Position numbers and translations under genes: made by a program. From contig NZ_JAFBCW010000007.1 in the NCBI RefSeq assembly GCF_016907915.1, positions 1-64,000 on the forward strand: a stretch of DNA of 64,000 nucleotides. Reading direction: 5' to 3'. Below are positions 29,856-38,813 of the stretch, piece after piece. The DNA comes from Desulforadius tongensis (GTDB lineage: Bacteria; Bacillota; Desulfotomaculia; Desulfotomaculales; Desulfohalotomaculaceae). The notes beneath the pieces are model-generated. The model searched no databases. It saw only the letters and a list, made by a program, of their open reading frames with translations, and had not been told where the DNA came from. Every line of letters begins with the position of its first letter. Position 1 is the stretch's first letter.

Positions 29856-29894
29856 CAAAGGAGTGGGTGGTGCCCACTCTTTGCTATTATTTTG
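29856..29894 (+). terminator. Leader hairpin before rimP, possible attenuator
   Basis: An 11-bp stem with one bulge, CAAAGGAGTGGG (29856-29867) / CCCACTCTTTG (29873-29883), loop TGGTG, followed by the T-rich CTATTATTTTG. It lies between the promoter and the rimP start. In B. subtilis, nusA is known to be autoregulated by attenuation, and this hairpin is well placed for such a role. Confidence 0.6.
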
Positions 29895-29922
29895 AAATGT
29901 TTTTGAGGGAGGCCCCGTTCTA

Positions 29923-30384
29923 ATGAGCAGATCAAAAATTGCCGTACAAGTTGAAGAATTTGCCACGCCCATAGTTGAGGCGATGGATATGGAACTGGTG
30001 GAAGTAGAATATGTAAAGGAAGGGGTACAGTGGTACCTGCGGGTTTACATTGATAAGCCTGGTGGGGTAGATTTAGACGACTGCCAGGCAGTTTCAGAAA
30101 AACTGGACAAAATTTTAGATGAAAAAGATCCCATACCCAACTCTTACATACTGGAAGTATCTTCACCAGGCATTGAGCGGCCGTTGAAAAAAGATGCGGA
30201 TTTTGAACGGTTTAGCGGCAGACTTATCTCGGTGAATACTTACGCACCGGTAAACGGTAAGAAAAACTTTACCGGCAAACTGCTTGGGTTAAGCCAGTCT
30301 GGGGTTAAAGTGGAAGTTGACGGTGAACAAGTGGATATTCCCAAGGATAAAATTGCTTCAGCCAAACTGGCGGTAGAATTTTGA
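29923..30384 (+). CDS. rimP: Ribosome maturation factor RimP
   Basis: A 153-residue protein needed for maturation of the 30S subunit, specifically early S12 incorporation. The N-terminal domain (about 1-80) includes ELVEVEYVKEG and the VSSPGIERPL segment that marks the family; the C-terminal SH3-like domain follows. ATG 29923 follows a GAGGGAGG-like site. It starts the conserved rimP-nusA-ylxR-ylxQ-infB-rbfA-truB run. Confidence 0.97.
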   Translation: MSRSKIAVQVEEFATPIVEAMDMELVEVEYVKEGVQWYLRVYIDKPGGVDLDDCQAVSEKLDKILDEKDPIPNSYILEVSSPGIERPLKKDADFERFSGRLISVNTYAPVNGKKNFTGKLLGLSQSGVKVEVDGEQVDIPKDKIASAKLAVEF

Positions 30385-30406
30385 GTTGTTTTAGGAGGCT
30401 TAACAA

Positions 30407-31603
30407 ATGAATACCGAGTTTTTAGAAGCATTATATGACCTGGAAAAAGAAAAGGGTATTTCCGTTGATGTACTGCTGGAAGCCATAGAGGCTGCGCTGC
30501 TGTCTGCTTATAAGCGCAACTTTGGTTCAGCACAGAATGCGAAAGTGGTTATTGACAGGGAAACGGGAGATTTTAAAGTGTTCTCCCGGAAAACGGTAAC
30601 GGATGAAGTAACGGATGAAAGATTAGAAATTTCTCTTCAGGACGCCCAGGCCATTGATCCCAATTACAGCCTGGGCGATATTGTGGAAACAGAAGTAACG
30701 CCGAGAAATTTTGGCCGTATAGCGGCTCAAACCGCAAAGCAAGTGGTGGTACAGCGCATCAGGGAAGCGGAAAGAAATCTTATTTACGAAGATTACGTTA
30801 ATCGAGAAGGAGATATTATAACCGGGGTTATTCAACGAATTGAACAGCGCACCGCTTATATTGAGTTAGGTAAAACCGAAGCAGTGCTGGCTCCCTCTGA
30901 ACAAATGCCCGGGGAAGAGTTATATCCCGGCAAGAGAATTAAAACCTACATTGTAGAAGTGCGGAAAACCACCAAAGGACCGCAAATTTTGGTTTCCCGT
31001 ACCCACCCCGGGCTGCTGAAGAGATTATTTGAGCTGGAAGTACCGGAATTACAGGAGGGGATTGTAGAGTTAAAGTCTGTGGCCAGGGAAGCGGGGACTC
31101 GCTCCAAAATAGCCGTTTATTCCAAAGACGAAAACGTTGACCCGGTGGGGGCCTGTGTAGGTCCTAAAGGCATGAGAGTACAAAATATTGTTAACGAACT
31201 CAATGGAGAGAAAATTGATATCGTAAAATATGACCCGGATTCATCTAAATTTGTGGCCAATTCACTTTCACCATCCAGTGTGGTGGCGGTGGAAGTTTGG
31301 GAAGACGAAAAAGTGGCCCGGGTTATCGTGCCGGACTATCAACTTTCACTGGCCATAGGTAAAGAAGGGCAAAATGCCAGGTTGGCAGCAAAATTAACCG
31401 GCTGGAAGATTGATATCAAGAGTGAATCACAAATGAAAGAACTCTATCCCGAGTATAATGAAGGGGACTATTACGACGATGATAATATTGAAGATTATAT
31501 AGATGAATACATCGATGAAGGTAAACAGGATGCCGTGGAATATGAAGATGAAAACATGGATGAGGATATTCTTGTGGAACCGGAGGACGATATTCGAGAG
31601 TAA
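30407..31603 (+). CDS. nusA: Transcription termination/antitermination factor NusA
   Basis: A 398-residue RNA-polymerase-bound factor that stimulates pausing and intrinsic termination. Order: N-terminal RNAP-binding domain (1-125), S1 domain (about 135-200), two KH domains (about 205-345, with GACVGPKGMRVQ and AIGKEGQNARLAAKL). The last 50 residues form a strongly acidic tail rich in Asp, Glu and Tyr. This tail replaces the acidic repeat domains of E. coli NusA and is longer than the short C-terminus of B. subtilis NusA. ATG 30407 follows TAGGAGG. Confidence 0.97.
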   Translation: MNTEFLEALYDLEKEKGISVDVLLEAIEAALLSAYKRNFGSAQNAKVVIDRETGDFKVFSRKTVTDEVTDERLEISLQDAQAIDPNYSLGDIVETEVTPRNFGRIAAQTAKQVVVQRIREAERNLIYEDYVNREGDIITGVIQRIEQRTAYIELGKTEAVLAPSEQMPGEELYPGKRIKTYIVEVRKTTKGPQILVSRTHPGLLKRLFELEVPELQEGIVELKSVAREAGTRSKIAVYSKDENVDPVGACVGPKGMRVQNIVNELNGEKIDIVKYDPDSSKFVANSLSPSSVVAVEVWEDEKVARVIVPDYQLSLAIGKEGQNARLAAKLTGWKIDIKSESQMKELYPEYNEGDYYDDDNIEDYIDEYIDEGKQDAVEYEDENMDEDILVEPEDDIRE

Positions 31604-31617
31604 GGGGGGGAGTATGC

Positions 31618-31890
31618 TTGCCCAAGGGAAAGAAAAAACCAATGCGCATGTGTGTTGGATGCCAGGAAATGAAGTTAAAGAAAGATTTGATTCGTATAGT
31701 GCGCACCCCTGATGAAACTGTTGAAATTGATCATACCGGTAAAAAGTCCGGTCGTGGCGCTTACATTTGTCCTCAACAAGAGTGCCTGGAAAAAGCCATT
31801 AAAGGTAAGAGAGTGGAAAAAGCCCTGAAGCAAAGTATTAGCAGTGATGTTTATGAAAAATTAAAGCAGGAGTTGAATAGTGTTGAATAA
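31618..31890 (+). CDS. ylxR: YlxR family RNA-binding protein (RnpM)
   Basis: A 90-residue basic protein of the YlxR family. The diagnostic GRGAYIC segment is at about residues 44-50, and MCVGCQEMK is near the N-terminus. Recent work on the Bacillus member describes it as an RNase P modulator. The start is TTG 31618 after a GGGGGGAG site; an ATG four bases earlier is in another frame. It overlaps ylxQ by 11 bp, as usual in nusA-infB operons. Confidence 0.93.
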   Translation: MPKGKKKPMRMCVGCQEMKLKKDLIRIVRTPDETVEIDHTGKKSGRGAYICPQQECLEKAIKGKRVEKALKQSISSDVYEKLKQELNSVE

Positions 31891-32194
31891 ACAAACTGCT
31901 AACTTGTTAGGGCTGTGTCAGCGGGCCGGGAAACTGCTGTCCGGCGATGCACAGGTTAAGAATTCCATTAAAGAAAGAAAGGCTGTTTTGGTGCTGCTGG
32001 CGGCAGATGCTTCAGAGCGGACAAAGAAAGAATATTACCATTTAGCAAAAGCCAACAGCATTCCCATAATTGAGACCGGTACTAAATTAGAGTTGGGATG
32101 GTCAGCGGGCAAATCACCCAGGGCGGCGCTGGCCGTCAGTGATGAAAATTTTGCCCGTGGGATTACAGAAATAATTGAAAGGGGAGAGGCGTAG
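31880..32194 (+). CDS. ylxQ: L7Ae/YlxQ-family ribosomal-associated protein
   Basis: A 104-residue protein of the L7Ae/L30e/Gadd45 fold (YlxQ, RplGB). LLGLCQRAGKLLSGD at the start and VLLAADASERT in the middle are family features. L7Ae-type proteins bind kink-turn RNA. GTG 31880 overlaps ylxR by 11 bp, and infB begins 33 bp downstream. The cellular role of the bacterial member is not firmly established. Confidence 0.92.
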   Translation: MLNKQTANLLGLCQRAGKLLSGDAQVKNSIKERKAVLVLLAADASERTKKEYYHLAKANSIPIIETGTKLELGWSAGKSPRAALAVSDENFARGITEIIERGEA

Positions 32195-32227
32195 GTTCTG
32201 CTGCGCCAATCTTACGGAGGTGGATAT

Positions 32228-34750
32228 ATGACCAAAAAGAGAGTGCATGAACTTGCCAAAGAGCTGAATATAGAGAGCAAAGAGGTAATTAAGGGGCTTA
32301 ACGAACTGGGGATTAATGTTAAATCTGCCCTCAGTATGGTAGAAGACCAGGATGCTAAAAAACTGAAAAATCTTCTTTTAAAAGAAGACAGCGCAGCAAA
32401 CAAAGCTAAAAAGAGTAGCGGTAAAGGTAAAAAAAGCTACGATAAAGGACCCGGTATAGTGGATAGGGTGCCTTCCCGCCCGCCGGATCGCCGGTATGAC
32501 GAGCGAAGAACTAACAACAGTTCCCAGGGAAGGCCCCAGACAAAGAATGTGAGAAAGGGTTCCGGACGGCCGGAGGAGCCGGCGGCTAAAAATACAAAAC
32601 AGTATGAACGCAAGCAGGGGGCTAAGGGACAAGGTAACCGTCCCCAGGGAAATAAACCCCACGGCAAGCCTCAAGGGAAACCCCAGGGCAGCAGGGTCCA
32701 GGGCAATAAAATACGGGGTAACAGGCCTAAAGGCGGCAGACCTCCGAAAGAAAGAAATATCTCCATACCCAAAATGGATCCGGTGGTTAGTGCCCAGGCC
32801 AAGGCTAAAGCCCAGGAAAGGCCAAGAAATGAACAGAGAATTAAAAGTGATAATTTTACCAGCAGGGATCGCTGGCTGGAAGAACAGGATAGGCGGGAAG
32901 ATAATAAAAAACTCAAAAAACAGCGTCATAACAAGAAAAAACAGCAAAGTAAAACCAAAAACGAAAGACAGCTGCCCGGTCAACCGCTGGAGAAAAAGCC
33001 CATTACCATTGGCGAAAGTATTACCGTACAGGGACTGGCGGAAAAACTGCGCCTTACCGCTGCAGATGTAATTAAAACACTGATGGGATTGGGCGTAATG
33101 GCCACCATTAACCAGGAAATCGACAGCGATACCGCAACCCTGGTGGCTGCTGAATTTGGCTATGAAGTAAACGTTAAAATAGAAGAAGATATTGAAGAAA
33201 TCATAATGGCTGAACCGGAAGATGATGAGGAAAGCCTGCAGCCGCGTCCTCCCGTGGTTACTGTGATGGGACACGTTGACCACGGTAAAACATCTCTGCT
33301 GGATGCCATTCGTGAAACAAAAGTAACTGCTTCGGAAGCCGGCGGTATTACCCAGCACATTGGAGCTTACCAGGTGGAAAAAGATGGCAAAAAAATTACC
33401 TTCCTGGACACACCGGGACATGCTGCTTTTACGGCCATGCGGGCCCGCGGGGCCAGGGTGACCGACATTGCCATTCTGGTGGTGGCGGCGGACGATGGCG
33501 TAATGCCGCAAACAGTGGAGGCTATTAACCATGCTAAAGCGGCAGGAGTACCTATAATTGTGGCTATTAATAAAATAGATAAACCGGAAGCCAATCCCGA
33601 CCGGGTACGCCAGGAATTGGCCCAGCACGGGCTGGTGGTTGAGCAGTGGGGCGGCGACGTAATCAGTGTAGAAGTATCGGCAATTAAGCGTACCGGTTTG
33701 GACGAACTGCTGGAAATGATCCTGCTGGTGGCTGAAATATCGGAACTAAAAGCCAACCCGAATAGAAAAGCCCGGGGAACGGTGATAGAGGCCGAATTAG
33801 ATAAAGGCCGCGGCCCGGTGGCCACTGTACTGGTACAGAGCGGAACACTAAAAGTTGGAGAACCCATAGTGGTGGGCACTGCCTACGGTCGTGTCCGGGC
33901 AATGATGGATTACATGGGCAGACGGGTGAAAAGTGCCGGGCCTTCTACTCCCGTAAAAGTGCTTGGATTAAACAGTGTGCCCGAAGCCGGGGACATATTT
34001 GTGGCCGTTGAAGAAGAAAAAATAGCCCGGACTGTGGCTGAGCAAAGAATTAACAAGAAAAAGGAAAAAGAACAAAAACAGGCGGCCAAATTATCATTGG
34101 ATGACTTATTTAAGAATATTCAAGAGGGTACGGTTAAGGAACTGCCCATTATCATTAAAGCAGACGTGCAGGGTTCAGTGGAAGCATTAAAGCAGGCTAT
34201 AAACAACCTATCCAATGATGAAGTAAAGGTCAGTGTGGTGCACGGTGGAGTGGGCGCCATCACAGAGACCGATATCATGCTGGCTTCAGCATCCAACGCC
34301 ATTGTAATTGGTTTTAACGTCAGACCTGATGTCAACGCCCGTAAGGTGGCGGAAACTGAAAAAGTTGATATGCGCATGTACCGGGTAATATATGATGCCA
34401 TTGAAGACATAAAAGCGGCCATGAGCGGCTTGTTAGAGCCGGAGTACCGGGAAGTGGTGCTGGGCAGGGCAGAAGTACGCAAGATATTTAAGGTTTCCAA
34501 AATTGGAACCATTGCCGGTTCTTATGTTACCGAAGGAAAAATCACCCGGGATGCAGGGGTTAGAATTATTAGAGACGGCATAGTGGTACATGAAGGCAAA
34601 CTGGATACATTGAAACGTTTTAAAGATGACGTTAAAGAAGTTGTTCAAGGGTATGAATGCGGTATAACCATTGAAAAGTTCAATGATATTCAAGAGGGAG
34701 ACATTATTGAGGCATTTACTGAAGAGGAAATTAAGCGAGAGTTAGAATAA
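32228..34750 (+). CDS. infB: Translation initiation factor IF-2
   Basis: GTPase of 840 residues that places initiator fMet-tRNA on the ribosome. An N-terminal IF2-N subdomain (1-55) is followed by a long basic low-complexity linker rich in Lys, Gly, Pro, Gln and Arg (about 55-250), with short repeats such as [14 protein letters not shown] second IF2-N fold precedes the G domain, which has [16 protein letters not shown] and NKIDKPEAN (about 345-465). Domains II to IV follow. ATG 32228 lies after ACGGAGG. The linker varies in all bacteria and its composition explains the long antisense ORFs there. Confidence 0.98.
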   Translation: MTKKRVHELAKELNIESKEVIKGLNELGINVKSALSMVEDQDAKKLKNLLLKEDSAANKAKKSSGKGKKSYDKGPGIVDRVPSRPPDRRYDERRTNNSSQGRPQTKNVRKGSGRPEEPAAKNTKQYERKQGAKGQGNRPQGNKPHGKPQGKPQGSRVQGNKIRGNRPKGGRPPKERNISIPKMDPVVSAQAKAKAQERPRNEQRIKSDNFTSRDRWLEEQDRREDNKKLKKQRHNKKKQQSKTKNERQLPGQPLEKKPITIGESITVQGLAEKLRLTAADVIKTLMGLGVMATINQEIDSDTATLVAAEFGYEVNVKIEEDIEEIIMAEPEDDEESLQPRPPVVTVMGHVDHGKTSLLDAIRETKVTASEAGGITQHIGAYQVEKDGKKITFLDTPGHAAFTAMRARGARVTDIAILVVAADDGVMPQTVEAINHAKAAGVPIIVAINKIDKPEANPDRVRQELAQHGLVVEQWGGDVISVEVSAIKRTGLDELLEMILLVAEISELKANPNRKARGTVIEAELDKGRGPVATVLVQSGTLKVGEPIVVGTAYGRVRAMMDYMGRRVKSAGPSTPVKVLGLNSVPEAGDIFVAVEEEKIARTVAEQRINKKKEKEQKQAAKLSLDDLFKNIQEGTVKELPIIIKADVQGSVEALKQAINNLSNDEVKVSVVHGGVGAITETDIMLASASNAIVIGFNVRPDVNARKVAETEKVDMRMYRVIYDAIEDIKAAMSGLLEPEYREVVLGRAEVRKIFKVSKIGTIAGSYVTEGKITRDAGVRIIRDGIVVHEGKLDTLKRFKDDVKEVVQGYECGITIEKFNDIQEGDIIEAFTEEEIKRELE

Positions 34751-34776
34751 TAATAAATGTACCGGAGGTGTGTACG

Positions 34777-35136
34777 TTGTCACACCGTATAGGAAGATTG
34801 GCCGAAGAAATTAAAAGAGAAATTTCTTCCATCATTCGGCAGGAACTTAAAGACCCCCGGATTGGATTTGTCAGCATTACTGCCGTAGAGGTGTCCGGAG
34901 ATTTACGCCATGCTAAAATATATGTCAGTGTTTTAGGGGACGAAAAACAAGCCCAGGATACGCTGGCAGTGCTTAAAAAGGCGCAGGGATTTGTTCGCAC
35001 CATGCTGGGAAGAAAAATAAAACTGCGCTATACACCGGAGCTGCACTTTGAACTGGATAATTCCATCAGCCATGGCGTTAATATAATGAAAAAGTTAAAG
35101 GAAATACAAAGTGATGAAAAACCACCGACAGAATAA
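34777..35136 (+). CDS. rbfA: Ribosome-binding factor A
   Basis: A 119-residue KH-fold protein needed for late 30S maturation and cold adaptation. RIGRLAEEIKREIS at the start, DPRIGFVSITAVEVS and LRYTPELHFELD are family segments. TTG 34777 has GGAGG (34764-34768) eight bases upstream, a better start than the in-frame GTG 34768, which overlaps that site. The ylxP gene found between infB and rbfA in B. subtilis is absent. The end overlaps nrnA. Confidence 0.96.
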   Translation: MSHRIGRLAEEIKREISSIIRQELKDPRIGFVSITAVEVSGDLRHAKIYVSVLGDEKQAQDTLAVLKKAQGFVRTMLGRKIKLRYTPELHFELDNSISHGVNIMKKLKEIQSDEKPPTE

Positions 35137-36103
35137 TAATTTAGCTGGCGTGGCCGGCGTTTTAACCAGTGCCAACAGTGTTATCCTGTCCGGGCATGTA
35201 ATGCCTGACGGAGACAGCATTGGTTCAACCATTGCTTTGGGCCTGGCGTTAGAAAAAATGGGCAAAAAAGTAACTTTATCCAGTCCCCATGCCGTGCCGG
35301 AAATGTACCGTTTTCTGCCCGGTGCCCATCGCGTGCACCAGGGGCTGCCGGAAGGGGAATACGATGTATTTGTAGTTCTTGATTGTTCAGTGCCGGACAG
35401 GTTGGGAGATCGGCTGCAGAAACTGCTGGATAAAGATATAACGGTGGTAAATATCGATCACCACCAAACTAAAGAAACCTTTGCCCACGTTAACTATATT
35501 GACCCTAAAGCTGCTGCCACCGGCGAAATTATTTACGATTTGCTGGTAGAAATGGGTGTGGATTTGGATTTGGACATTGCCACAAATCTGTATACAGCCA
35601 TTGTTACAGACACCGGTGCATTTAAATACGAGGGAACCACAGCCAATACCCATCGTAAAGCAGCGGCTTTGTTAGAATGCGGTGTGCCGGGCTCACGCAT
35701 CTGTAAACTGCTTTATGATGAAAAACCCATCGAAGTACTTAAAGTACTGCAGGCTGCACTGCCAACGCTGAGTATATCCCCGTGCGGTAAAGTGGCCTGG
35801 ATATCCTTTGACTGGCAGAGCAGGCAGAGGGTAGGGGCCAGGGATGAGCATACAGATGAACTGGTGGATTACCCCCGCAAGATTAAAGGGGTAGAAGTGG
35901 CCATGCTTTTTAGAGAAATATCCCCGGGTTCTGTAAAGGTAAGTATGCGCTCCAACTATTACGTAGATGTTAATAAACTGGCCGCTCAATTTGACGGCGG
36001 TGGCCACAAGAGAGCAGCCGGGTGCCTTATTCAGGGCGAGTTTAATGCTGTTAAAGAACGGGTGATAGAAGCTGCAATCCAGGTGGTACAAAGGGGAACA
36101 TAA
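35114..36103 (+). CDS. nrnA: DHH-family phosphoesterase, NrnA-like nanoRNase
   Basis: A 329-residue DHH/DHHA1 phosphoesterase. The DHH domain carries MPDGDSIGS, VLDCS and NIDHHQTK metal motifs (about residues 30-125). The DHHA1 domain ends with FDGGGHKRAAG. Bacterial NrnA degrades 2-5-nt RNAs and can hydrolyse pAp or pApA. ATG 35114 (or GTG 35111) lies within the end of rbfA, giving a 23-26-bp overlap. truB follows one base after the stop. The rbfA-nrnA-truB order is widespread in Clostridia. Confidence 0.93.
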   Translation: MKNHRQNNNLAGVAGVLTSANSVILSGHVMPDGDSIGSTIALGLALEKMGKKVTLSSPHAVPEMYRFLPGAHRVHQGLPEGEYDVFVVLDCSVPDRLGDRLQKLLDKDITVVNIDHHQTKETFAHVNYIDPKAAATGEIIYDLLVEMGVDLDLDIATNLYTAIVTDTGAFKYEGTTANTHRKAAALLECGVPGSRICKLLYDEKPIEVLKVLQAALPTLSISPCGKVAWISFDWQSRQRVGARDEHTDELVDYPRKIKGVEVAMLFREISPGSVKVSMRSNYYVDVNKLAAQFDGGGHKRAAGCLIQGEFNAVKERVIEAAIQVVQRGT

Positions 36104-36104
36104 A

Positions 36105-37037
36105 ATGGTTCAAGGGGGAGTTTTAAACATTTTGAAACCGCCCGGTATGACTTCCCATGATGTGGTTAATTTTATACGAAAAATATTTAATACCAAAAAG
36201 GTTGGTCATACCGGCACCCTGGACCCCGCTGCTGCCGGGGTGCTGCCCGTCTGTGTGGGCAGGGCCACTAAAATTGCCCAGTATATTGCCGGTACTGACA
36301 AAACATACCGGGCAGAAATTACCCTGGGCATCACCACAGATACCCAGGATGCTGTAGGTAAAATATTACAAGTGACAGATGCCTCCGCCGTTAAGGAAGA
36401 GCAGTTCAGGCAGGTACTGGAAAGTTTCTGTGGACATATTGAACAAATACCGCCCATGGCTTCGGCGGTGAAGATAGGCGGCAAAAAACTGTATCAACTG
36501 CAGCGCCAGGGTAAGGAAGTGGAGCGTTCGCCGCGCCCTGTAACCATATATAATATAAAAACGGTATGGTCCACCGGTTGGGGAACCAAACACCCGCGGG
36601 TGCTGTTTGATGTTCATTGTTCCAAAGGCACCTATGTCCGTACCATTTGTAATGATATCGGAAATAAACTTTTAGTTGGTGCTCACATGAGCTTCTTACT
36701 GAGGATTTCGGTGGGTCAATTTAAGATAGATGACACCTATACCTTGGAAGAACTTCAGCAGATGTCAGATCCCGGTGAAGCACTGGTAGATATGGATACG
36801 GCTTTATCCCAATACCCGGAAGTGCTTGTGAAAACTAAAGCGGTGAAATCAATCACCTCCGGTGCCAAGCTGTATCCCCCCGGTGTATTACGGCAGCCGG
36901 ATCAGCTGCCGCCGGGGCAGTTGGTGCGCTTAAAAGATGGAGATACGCTGCTGGCACTGGCGGTAACACAGTATGAACGGCAGCCTATGGAAAGAGTTGT
37001 TTTTAAGCCTGTGTGCCAGGTGAAAATTAATGGTTAA
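36105..37037 (+). CDS. truB: tRNA pseudouridine(55) synthase TruB
   Basis: A 310-residue enzyme that makes pseudouridine 55 in the T-loop of tRNA. The catalytic aspartate lies in GHTGTLDPAAAGVLP (about residues 38-52), and GTDKTYRAEITLG and SKGTYVRTICNDIG are conserved. A PUA-like C-terminal domain follows (about 230-305). ATG 36105 lies one base after the nrnA stop codon. The gap to ribF (137 bp) holds a hairpin repeat and no FMN riboswitch. Confidence 0.96.
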   Translation: MVQGGVLNILKPPGMTSHDVVNFIRKIFNTKKVGHTGTLDPAAAGVLPVCVGRATKIAQYIAGTDKTYRAEITLGITTDTQDAVGKILQVTDASAVKEEQFRQVLESFCGHIEQIPPMASAVKIGGKKLYQLQRQGKEVERSPRPVTIYNIKTVWSTGWGTKHPRVLFDVHCSKGTYVRTICNDIGNKLLVGAHMSFLLRISVGQFKIDDTYTLEELQQMSDPGEALVDMDTALSQYPEVLVKTKAVKSITSGAKLYPPGVLRQPDQLPPGQLVRLKDGDTLLALAVTQYERQPMERVVFKPVCQVKING

Positions 37038-37066
37038 CCAGGCAGCACCGGAGAATGAAAAAAGCC

Positions 37067-37104
37067 CCGGCAGCCTTTTGCAGTATCCAGTGAGCAGCTG
37101 CCGG
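37067..37104 (+). repeat. Intergenic inverted repeat between truB and ribF
   Basis: Perfect arms CCGGCAGC (37067-37074) / GCTGCCGG (37097-37104) around 22 nt. The loop carries CCTTTTGCAGTATCCAGTGAGC, related to segments near 20180 (CCTTTTGTACCAGTGAGC) and 42505 (CCCTTTTAACCAGTCA). It lacks a T-run, so it is unlikely to be an intrinsic terminator. Confidence 0.5.
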
Positions 37105-37173
37105 ACTCAGTAGATAGGGTAGTACATATAGACGTGAACCAAGGTCTGCTGCATTTTTAGGAGGAATAGCACA

Positions 37174-38112
37174 ATGATAGTAAAAAATTCCTTCCAGGGA
37201 TTAAAAAATAAATTTAGAAATATTGTAGTTGGGCTGGGAAATTTTGATGGGGTGCATATTGGGCATCAAAAACTTATCACCAAGGTGGTTGACACTGCCA
37301 GAAGCATTAATGGCACGGCTACAATTTTTACCTTTAATCCCCATCCCCTGGCAGTACTTGACCCCAAAAATGACCCGCCAAAACTGTTGTCGCAGCAGAA
37401 CAAAGAAAAAATAATGGGTAAATTGGGAGTGGATGTAATACTTTCCATCCCCTTTAATTATCAATTTGCCAAAATAGAACCGGAGGACTTTATTAAAAAA
37501 GTTTTGCACCAGCAAATGGGCGTTTGTGATGTTGTGGTGGGGTATAACTTTTCCTTTGGGCGTAAAGGCAGGGGTACCGCTGATACATTGAGGCAGTATG
37601 CAGAAAAATACCGCTATACTTTACATGTAATCCCGCCGGTAACCATCGGTGAGCAGGTGGTTAGCAGCACAGTGATAAGAAAGATGCTGTTGGCAGGTGA
37701 CGTGGAGACGGCCGCAAAATTACTTGGCTACCTGCCCTTTGTACAGGGTGTGGTGGTGACCGGTGACAGAAGGGGTAATGCCATTGGCTTTCCCACTGCC
37801 AATATAAATTTAAATTCTAAAACACTGGCCCCTGCCAACGGGGTTTACAGTGTTCATGTTGAGATTAACGGGGAGACATACTTGGGAGTGGCTAATATCG
37901 GTAGAAAGCCCACTTTTAACAAAACGGGAGGCACCCGTAACCTGGAAGTACACCTGCTGGATTTCAGCGGTAATATATATGGCCAATTAATTACCGTTAA
38001 ATTTTTACGCCGGTTACGCAGTGAACAAAGATTTAATTCCGTCAATGAATTAATCTGTCAAATTGAGCAAGACATACAAATGGCATTATCCCACAGGCAG
38101 ACCGGGGGTTGA
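37174..38112 (+). CDS. ribF: Bifunctional riboflavin kinase / FAD synthetase
   Basis: A 312-residue enzyme that phosphorylates riboflavin to FMN and adenylates FMN to FAD. The N-terminal nucleotidyltransferase domain has GNFDGVHIGHQKLI and the VVSSTVIRK segment (about 150-160). The C-terminal flavokinase domain has GNAIGFPTANI (about 200-210). ATG 37174 follows AGGAGG. It is in the same position as ribC in Bacillus, before rpsO. Confidence 0.96.
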   Translation: MIVKNSFQGLKNKFRNIVVGLGNFDGVHIGHQKLITKVVDTARSINGTATIFTFNPHPLAVLDPKNDPPKLLSQQNKEKIMGKLGVDVILSIPFNYQFAKIEPEDFIKKVLHQQMGVCDVVVGYNFSFGRKGRGTADTLRQYAEKYRYTLHVIPPVTIGEQVVSSTVIRKMLLAGDVETAAKLLGYLPFVQGVVVTGDRRGNAIGFPTANINLNSKTLAPANGVYSVHVEINGETYLGVANIGRKPTFNKTGGTRNLEVHLLDFSGNIYGQLITVKFLRRLRSEQRFNSVNELICQIEQDIQMALSHRQTGG

Positions 38113-38191
38113 AATACAGGAGAGCTTTTGGATTTTTCTGACGGGGAATAATTTAGGATTTCCACAAATATATATAAATATGGTTATTAGA

Positions 38192-38220
38192 TTTACAATC
38201 GTGCCAGTCTATGCTACAAT
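38192..38220 (+). promoter_or_regulatory. Sigma-A promoter for the small gene pair before rpsO
   Basis: TTTACA (38192-38197), 17-bp spacer, TACAAT (38215-38220) with an extended -10 TGC directly before it. It lies 45 bp before the GTG of the first small gene. Confidence 0.7.
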
Positions 38221-38264
38221 ATATGCGGCAAACGTCCCGAAATTTTAGAAAGGAGACGTTGCCT

Positions 38265-38492
38265 GTGGGAGTACCTAAATTTGATTCTCCGGAAGAGGAG
38301 ATTAGGCAGTGGCTTAATCACATTGCGTTAATCTGCTTATCCGAGGAATTTCAAAATTTAAAAAAAGAACTGGAAAGGCACTATGTAAAGTCCAATATGG
38401 ATAATGTGCGCTTAACCGCCTTCCAGGATGCTTTATATGCATTTCTGGCCCAAAATGACGATGACCCGGGATACCATACTCGAGGTTGTTAA
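38265..38492 (+). CDS. Small acidic protein of unknown function
   Basis: A 75-residue soluble protein that I do not recognise. It begins MGVPKFDSPEEEIRQW and is predicted to be mainly helical with an acidic character and no membrane segment. GTG 38265 is preferred, with AGGAG at 38251-38255 nine bases upstream; TTG 38259 is too close to it. It has its own promoter and is followed 17 bp later by a DUF4258-type protein, so the two probably form a two-gene unit inserted between ribF and rpsO. In B. subtilis ribC and rpsO are adjacent. Confidence 0.8.
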   Translation: MGVPKFDSPEEEIRQWLNHIALICLSEEFQNLKKELERHYVKSNMDNVRLTAFQDALYAFLAQNDDDPGYHTRGC

Positions 38493-38508
38493 ATTTGGTG
38501 GGTTTGGA

Positions 38509-38730
38509 ATGCGGGTCATTATTACGGATCACGCGCGCAAAAGGTTGAGGGATATGCGTCAGGATAAAATAACAACTCACGATATCATTATGGCAGCAAA
38601 GGGAATACCGGGACGCATACCCACGGCAACCCGTTTCAGGGGGTTCTTCGCCAAGTCGGGACGTATGTTTGATATAGTGGCAAAGGATATCACAAACGGC
38701 CGGCTGGTGATTACCATAATTGGAAAGTAA
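38509..38730 (+). CDS. DUF4258-like small basic protein
   Basis: A 73-residue basic protein. The N-terminal pattern VIITDHARKRLRDM and the C-terminal strands resemble DUF4258/BrnT-like proteins, a group sharing the RelE-type toxin fold in some members. ATG 38509 has GGTGGG six bases upstream; in-frame ATG 38461 would overlap the preceding gene and lacks a ribosome-binding site. Pairing with a small acidic upstream gene fits a toxin-antitoxin layout, but no conserved active residues could be confirmed. The function is unknown. Confidence 0.75.
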   Translation: MRVIITDHARKRLRDMRQDKITTHDIIMAAKGIPGRIPTATRFRGFFAKSGRMFDIVAKDITNGRLVITIIGK

Positions 38731-38738
38731 TTTTTGAA

Positions 38739-38785
38739 CTGTCAGCTAGGGGATACGTTCCTCCGGCGGTTTCCTTGGCTGGCAG
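38739..38785 (+). promoter_or_regulatory. Leader hairpin before rpsO, candidate S15 binding site
   Basis: A 15-bp helix with four G-T pairs, arms 38739-38753 and 38771-38785, and a 17-nt loop. It ends 12 bases before the GAGGAGGTG of rpsO. S15 is known to repress its own mRNA through leader structures in several phyla, including Geobacillus. Confidence 0.5.
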
Positions 38786-38813
38786 CGATTAATAATTAGA
38801 GGAGGTGAAACAG

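Noticed and set aside
29641-29895. 84-codon plus-strand frame in the gap after polC
   Set aside because: It starts at TTG in the dispersed repeat, crosses the rimP promoter and leader hairpin, has no ribosome-binding site and resembles no protein.
32378-33628. 416-codon open frame on the minus strand
   Set aside because: It is antisense to infB, has no ribosome-binding site and no recognisable domain. It results from codon bias and the low-complexity linker.
37038-37173. FMN riboswitch before ribF
   Set aside because: The gap has an inverted repeat but none of the conserved FMN-element segments.
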